Assembly (NCBI GenBank): GCA_031276585.1
Contig: JAISMT010000103.1
Span: forward strand, 1 to 10,025
Reading direction: 5' to 3'
Length of the DNA stretch: 10,025 nucleotides
DNA from: Bifidobacteriaceae bacterium
Lineage (GTDB): Bacteria; Actinomycetota; Actinomycetes; Actinomycetales; WQXJ01
Shown here piece after piece: positions 7,349-10,025 of the stretch. Made by a program: the position numbers and the translations under genes. The stretch's first letter is position 1. The number at the start of each line of letters is the position of its first letter. Under the pieces are notes generated by a model. It was not told the origin of the DNA. It worked only from the letters and a program-made list of their open reading frames with translations, and did not search any database.

Positions 7349-8008
7349 CTATTTGAGCTGCTCCGCTAGGAACGTCTGGGCGAAGTGGAGGAACCCGATC
7401 ATATCGGCATCAGACTTTTCCGGCCGGTCAGCATAGCTACCAGTGTCATCATAGAAAACCACCGCAAGCTCAAACCCGTCCCGAACCGTGTACTCCCCAT
7501 CAATAACAGGCTCCCCGGGGTCACGAAACGGCCACTCCAGCACCCTGTACCGGTCGATAGCCTCCCGCAACTCCGCCAACGCCTCAGCAGACAACACCAC
7601 ATCCGGCTTATTGAAATCAGAAGGAGCGAAAGCAATAACACCAATGCTGTTGTAAAGATATCCGTTGTCGAAGTCCACCGCGAAGCGCACCCGCTCATTG
7701 CTCATCTCATCAGAGACCCTGACGGCAAACAGATTGACCGCTTCGGCCTGATGCACACAGGCAGCAGGAGCAAGTACCTCATCCGAGAGATATCCCCAGG
7801 TATACAGCTCCTTGTCGGGGTGCCGCTCATAAAAAGGAACCGACGGCCCTACCTCAGTGCATGGTTCCGGTGTCACGATGATCTTCTCTGGTGGTGCGGG
7901 TTCCGTGCCACCGCTGGTACACGCCGCTACCAGCGGCAGAAACATTGTCAAAGCTGCCAAGGTGAGTACCCTGGCAACGTGAAAATCAGAAGCAAAAATA
8001 GAAATCAC
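7349..8008 (-). CDS. Predicted lipoprotein of unknown function
   Basis: I do not recognise the family. The 219-residue product starts with a short charged segment and a hydrophobic helix (about 11-28) ending in a lipobox LVAAC, with the lipid-attached cysteine at residue 30. A TSGGTEPAPPEK linker follows, as usual for surface-anchored actinobacterial lipoproteins. The mature part (about 190 residues) is acidic, contains two further cysteines (50 and 84) that could form a disulfide, and has alternating beta-like segments (VRFAVDFDNGYLY, FELAVVFYDDTG). The GTG start has AGGTGA abutting it, closer than normal, so the exact start is unsure. Codon choice differs from the neighbours: GAG outnumbers GAA 15 to 4 by my count. 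It sits between two copies of the tRNA-Leu 3' end, suggesting acquisition. The lipobox makes it a likely real gene. Confidence 0.75.
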   Translation of the reverse strand: MISIFASDFHVARVLTLAALTMFLPLVAACTSGGTEPAPPEKIIVTPEPCTEVGPSVPFYERHPDKELYTWGYLSDEVLAPAACVHQAEAVNLFAVRVSDEMSNERVRFAVDFDNGYLYNSIGVIAFAPSDFNKPDVVLSAEALAELREAIDRYRVLEWPFRDPGEPVIDGEYTVRDGFELAVVFYDDTGSYADRPEKSDADMIGFLHFAQTFLAEQLK

Positions 8009-8168
8009 TCACCTATTAGCTGAAAACAACGCACCCAAAAGCACCGAGACCTATCTCCTGGACGTCCCCTCAAAGGCGCCATGACCATTAAAGTCCTCAA
8101 CGGTAAACAAAACTAACTCGAAGAACACCTCGCCACCAGCCAAAACCCAGAAAACCCGCTCGAAATCA
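8009..8168. other. Non-coding or decayed stretch between the lipoprotein gene and the tRNA-Leu flank
   Basis: No intact gene is seen. On the plus strand, frames with protein-like composition (for example ATG at 8081 reading MTIKVLNGKQN then a stop, followed in the same frame by LEEHLATSQNPENPLEI) are broken by stop codons, which could be a relic of a lost gene. A perfect palindrome GGACGTCC is at 8060-8067. The upstream region of the lipoprotein gene must lie here, but I find no clear promoter. Confidence 0.3.
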
Positions 8169-8241
8169 CAGGGTTGGAGGTTTGGGCTGGTCCCCTCACT
8201 GCGAAACCTGTGCGCGAGGGGGGAGTTGAACCCCCATGCCC
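8169..8241 (-). repeat. tRNA-Leu 3' end and flank, parent copy of the direct repeat
   Basis: This copy contains the real tRNA 3' end (8211-8241) plus 42 bases downstream of it on the minus strand. Its partner is at 7244-7318, 925 bases away in the same orientation. AGGTTT (8178-8183) and AAACCT (8204-8209) form a symmetric pair starting one base beyond the discriminator base, which may be the tRNA transcription terminator stem or a recombinase-binding inverted repeat. Confidence 0.7.
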
Positions 8242-8294
8242 TTGCGGGCACACGGACCTGAACCGTGCGCGTCTGCCTATTCCGCCACTCGCGC
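8211..8294 (-). tRNA. tRNA-Leu, anticodon CAG
   Basis: The 84-base gene folds as a class II tRNA. The acceptor stem GCGCGAG pairs with CTCGCGC, with discriminator A. The anticodon stem CACGG/CCGTG encloses loop TTCAGGT, so the anticodon is CAG and it reads CUG. The long variable arm TGCCC-GCAA-GGGCA is typical of Leu tRNAs. The T-arm GGGGG-TTCAACT-CCCCC is perfect. The terminal CCA is not encoded (CAG follows the discriminator). The gene is divergent from fhaA, an arrangement shared with mycobacteria, where a Leu tRNA flanks fhaA. It is intact despite the duplication of its 3' end nearby. Confidence 0.97.
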
Positions 8295-8414
8295 GCAAAA
8301 GATGAGGCTAGCATGGTTTGGTCAGCAGCCGGGAACCGCCAAGTACCTGTACTCTGGAGGGCCCGGTGTGGCACGCTAGTGAGTAGTTAGCATTGTTGGA
8401 GCGGCGTTAGTTAT

Positions 8415-8420
8415 AGGAGG
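8415..8420 (+). promoter_or_regulatory. Ribosome binding site of fhaA
   Basis: AGGAGG is a perfect Shine-Dalgarno core, 8 bases before the ATG at 8429, and defines the fhaA start. Confidence 0.85.
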
Positions 8421-8428
8421 GATGACTC

Positions 8429-9148
8429 ATGGCGTTCCTCGACCGGTTTGAGAAGGGTGTAGAGCGTGCAGTTAATGGCGCTTTCGCCAAAGCTTCCCGT
8501 AGTGAGGTGAAACCTGTGGACTTGGCTTCAGCGCTGAGGCGCGAGTTAGATGACAAGGCGGCGGTCTTGGCCCGTGGCCGGGCAGTTGTACCCAATGAGT
8601 TTGTGATTGAGCTCTCGCCCCAAGACTTCGACCGCATCGTGGATTGGGGGGCAGAAGCCTTAGGCGAAGAACTGCAAGAAGGAGTAGCCCAACACGCTGC
8701 TTCGCAGCGCTACGCCTTTGTAGGCCCCGTTTCGGTCACCTTTGAAGAAGATCCCGATTTAGCGGTGGGCGTATTCAACGTACGGTCCGAGACGGTACGG
8801 GGAGCCGTAGCACCCGCTGGGCCGGCTCCTGCCAGCACCCGCCACCCTATAGTGGACATTGACGGCCAACGTTATTTGTTGACCGGCCCGGTCACAGTGA
8901 TTGGCCGGGGCTCTGATGCCGACATCATTGTGGAAGACACGGGAGTGTCCCGGCGTCATATAGAAATTCGCCTCACTCCAGATGGTCCAGTAGCAACCGA
9001 CCTAGGTTCCACCAATGGCTCGTTCGTAGAAGGGCACCGCATCACTAATGCCCTGTTGGTAGATGGAAACACCATTACTGTGGGCCGCACCCAAGTTGTT
9101 TTCTGGACTGGAGAGTCAACCGATCTGGGTTTCAATCCGGACAGTTAG
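8429..9148 (+). CDS. fhaA: FHA-domain protein FhaA (DUF3662 plus FHA)
   Basis: FhaA binds phosphothreonine on partners of the PknA/PknB kinases; in mycobacteria it regulates peptidoglycan synthesis with the MviN/MurJ-type flippase. Residues 1 to about 115 form the DUF3662 domain typical of actinobacterial FhaA (MAFLDRFEKGVERAVNGAFAKA, then VPNEFVIELSP). A short Pro/Ala-rich linker (about 126-137) leads to the C-terminal FHA domain. All the key FHA residues are present: Gly-Arg160 in VIGRGS, Ser174 and His177 in VSRRH, and Asn196 in GSTNGSF. At 239 residues it is far shorter than the M. tuberculosis protein (527 residues), because the long low-complexity linker is almost absent. It is the first gene of the operon with fhaB and pstP. 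Confidence 0.96.
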   Translation: MAFLDRFEKGVERAVNGAFAKASRSEVKPVDLASALRRELDDKAAVLARGRAVVPNEFVIELSPQDFDRIVDWGAEALGEELQEGVAQHAASQRYAFVGPVSVTFEEDPDLAVGVFNVRSETVRGAVAPAGPAPASTRHPIVDIDGQRYLLTGPVTVIGRGSDADIIVEDTGVSRRHIEIRLTPDGPVATDLGSTNGSFVEGHRITNALLVDGNTITVGRTQVVFWTGESTDLGFNPDS

Positions 9149-9157
9149 GCCGCATTT

Positions 9158-9718
9158 ATGGGAGAACTCTCCGTCTCGTTACTCAGACTGGGCTATTTGG
9201 TGGTTCTGTGGCTCTTTGTTTTCGCGGCCCTAGTAACTCTGAAACGAGACGTGTACGGCACCACCATCCAACGCCGGGAAGCGTCGGCTCGTTCCGGACG
9301 GGCCGCCCGCCGCGCTCGAGTAAGCGCACCACTGGAACTAGCCGCCCAAGCGGGAGCGCCTAACGCGGATGGCGCCGTTAGCCCGTTCTTACCCCCCTCA
9401 GCGAACGCTACCTCCCCCAAACCCGGCGCACCAACCAAACTGGTGGTAAAAAACGGTCCACTGCGCGGTACCACCCTGCCGTTATCGCGGTCACCAGTAG
9501 TAATAGGGCGTTCTTCCACTGCCAACCTGGTTCTGGATGACGATTTCGCTTCTGGGAGGCACGCTCAGGTAGTACCTCGCAACGGCACCTGGGTGCTAGA
9601 AGATTTAGGGTCAACCAATGGCACCTTCCAAGGCCGTGAGAGAATAACAGGTCCTAGGGAATTAACCGTGGGGCAGTCCATTCGGATCGGAAACACAACT
9701 ATGGAGGTACGCGGGTAG
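9158..9718 (+). CDS. fhaB: Membrane-anchored FHA-domain protein FhaB (FipA)
   Basis: FhaB is a phosphothreonine-reading protein; in mycobacteria it links kinase signalling to FtsZ and FtsQ at the septum. The 186-residue product has one N-terminal transmembrane helix (about 8-27, LLRLGYLVVLWLFVFAALV) followed by basic residues, then a linker rich in Ala and Pro, and a C-terminal FHA domain from about 97. FHA residues are all visible: Arg118 in VIGRSS, Ser132 and His135 in ASGRHAQV, Asn154 in GSTNGTF. The start is 9 bases after the fhaA stop with no strong ribosome binding site, consistent with translational coupling, and the end overlaps pstP. It is slightly longer than the mycobacterial protein, by a linker of Ala/Ser/Pro. 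Confidence 0.95.
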   Translation: MGELSVSLLRLGYLVVLWLFVFAALVTLKRDVYGTTIQRREASARSGRAARRARVSAPLELAAQAGAPNADGAVSPFLPPSANATSPKPGAPTKLVVKNGPLRGTTLPLSRSPVVIGRSSTANLVLDDDFASGRHAQVVPRNGTWVLEDLGSTNGTFQGRERITGPRELTVGQSIRIGNTTMEVRG

Positions 9719-10025
9719 TGGCAATTGCCCTGCGCTATGCAGTGCGCTCCGATATTGGGCTGACGCGCGCCAACAACCAGGACTCGGCCTACGCTGGGCC
9801 GCATTTGTTGGTGGTGGCTGATGGCATGGGGGGACACGCTGGCGGGGACATTGCTTCTTCGGTAGCCATAGCGCATTTAGCGGCTTTAGATGAAGAAACA
9901 CCTACCGCCGAGAGTGGAGCCGACGCTTTAGAAGAAGCAGTTGAAGGAGCCCACGCTGAACTCTTAGAGCGGGTAGAACAAGACCCTAATTTGGCAGGGC
10001 TAGGCACCACCATCACTTCACTGTT
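9718..10025 (+). CDS. pstP: PP2C-family Ser/Thr protein phosphatase PstP, N-terminal part, cut by the window edge
   Basis: PstP dephosphorylates PknA, PknB and their substrates, counteracting the kinases in growth and division control. The GTG start shares one base with the fhaB stop (TAGTG), so the two are translationally coupled. The 102 visible codons contain the PP2C N-terminal motifs: RSDIGLTRANNQDS (about 9-23, with Asp22) and the metal-binding VADGMGGHAGGD (Asp35, Gly36), then the third motif beginning GLGTTIT near residue 97. The full actinobacterial protein usually has about 400-500 residues with a C-terminal membrane anchor, outside the window. Downstream genes are expected to be rodA/ftsW, pbpA, pknA and pknB, as known for this cluster. 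Confidence 0.95.
   Translation, partial: MAIALRYAVRSDIGLTRANNQDSAYAGPHLLVVADGMGGHAGGDIASSVAIAHLAALDEETPTAESGADALEEAVEGAHAELLERVEQDPNLAGLGTTITSL

Larger units (their letters stand above)
7244..8241. mobile_element. Possible remnant of a tRNA-Leu-targeted insertion
   Basis: About 850 bases (7319-8168) lie between two direct, diverged copies of the tRNA-Leu 3' end region. They hold one unrecognised lipoprotein gene with a codon bias unlike its neighbours and a short stretch without an intact gene. Integrative elements that use tyrosine recombinases commonly enter tRNA 3' ends and leave such direct repeats, with the tRNA kept intact on one side, as here. No integrase is present, and the repeats are only about 80% identical, so this would be old and decayed. 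A local duplication without any mobile element is an alternative. Confidence 0.35.

Noticed and set aside
6970..7436. Short plus-strand open frames across the DnaA-box region
   Set aside because: Their composition is low in structure, they lack ribosome binding sites and they run through the box array and the repeat.
7385..8023. A 212-codon open frame on the plus strand opposite the lipoprotein gene
   Set aside because: Its translation is rich in Arg, His, Pro and Ile without domain features, while the opposite strand has a clear lipobox and signal segment; it is a shadow.
8051..8374. A 107-codon minus-strand open frame spanning the tRNA-Leu gene
   Set aside because: It runs through the whole tRNA and its translation is the typical artefact of reading a tRNA; no ribosome binding site.
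1..10025. CRISPR arrays, insertion sequences or phage genes
   Set aside because: No regularly spaced identical repeats, transposase, integrase or phage protein was seen.

Overview
The window looks like a chromosomal segment of a mid-GC actinobacterium (mid-50s percent GC by eye). The main evidence is the fhaA-fhaB-pstP gene order at the right end, preceded by a divergent tRNA-Leu. This is the start of the actinobacterial Ser/Thr signalling and cell-wall cluster that normally continues with rodA/ftsW, pbpA, pknA and pknB. A K+-independent H+-pyrophosphatase and an actinobacterial-type GH65 phosphorylase agree with this. The moderate GC and frequent CTA/GTA/TTA codons suggest something near the Actinomycetaceae, but this is an inference.

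Left part (1-5801): purD (5' two-thirds to half, minus strand, running off the left edge) is divergent from hppA. The 167-base gap between them carries three successive inverted repeats ahead of the hppA ribosome binding site. hppA converges with a GH65 disaccharide phosphorylase gene on the minus strand. That gene is divergent from a small alpha/beta-hydrolase gene, and a perfect TCACGTGA palindrome lies in the shared intergenic region.

Middle part (6920-8210): this is the most unusual region. Positions 6974-7185 hold a cluster of DnaA-box-like 9-mers. Six face the same way at about 21-base steps, and inverted boxes lie on both sides. No dnaA or dnaN gene is in view. Next to it, about 75 bases that include the 3' end of the tRNA-Leu gene and its downstream flank are present twice (7244-7318 and 8169-8241). 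The copies bracket about 850 bases that hold an unrecognised lipoprotein gene with its own codon bias and a short non-coding or decayed stretch. This resembles the footprint of an old tRNA-targeted insertion.

Right part (8211-10025): an intact tRNA-Leu(CAG) on the minus strand, then fhaA (strong ribosome binding site), fhaB (9 bases later) and pstP (overlapping fhaB by one base, cut by the right edge). They form one operon. FhaA and FhaB are FHA phosphothreonine readers of the PknA/PknB system and PstP is the opposing phosphatase; together they tie growth and division signals to peptidoglycan synthesis.

No CRISPR array, rRNA, insertion sequence or complete integrase gene was seen.
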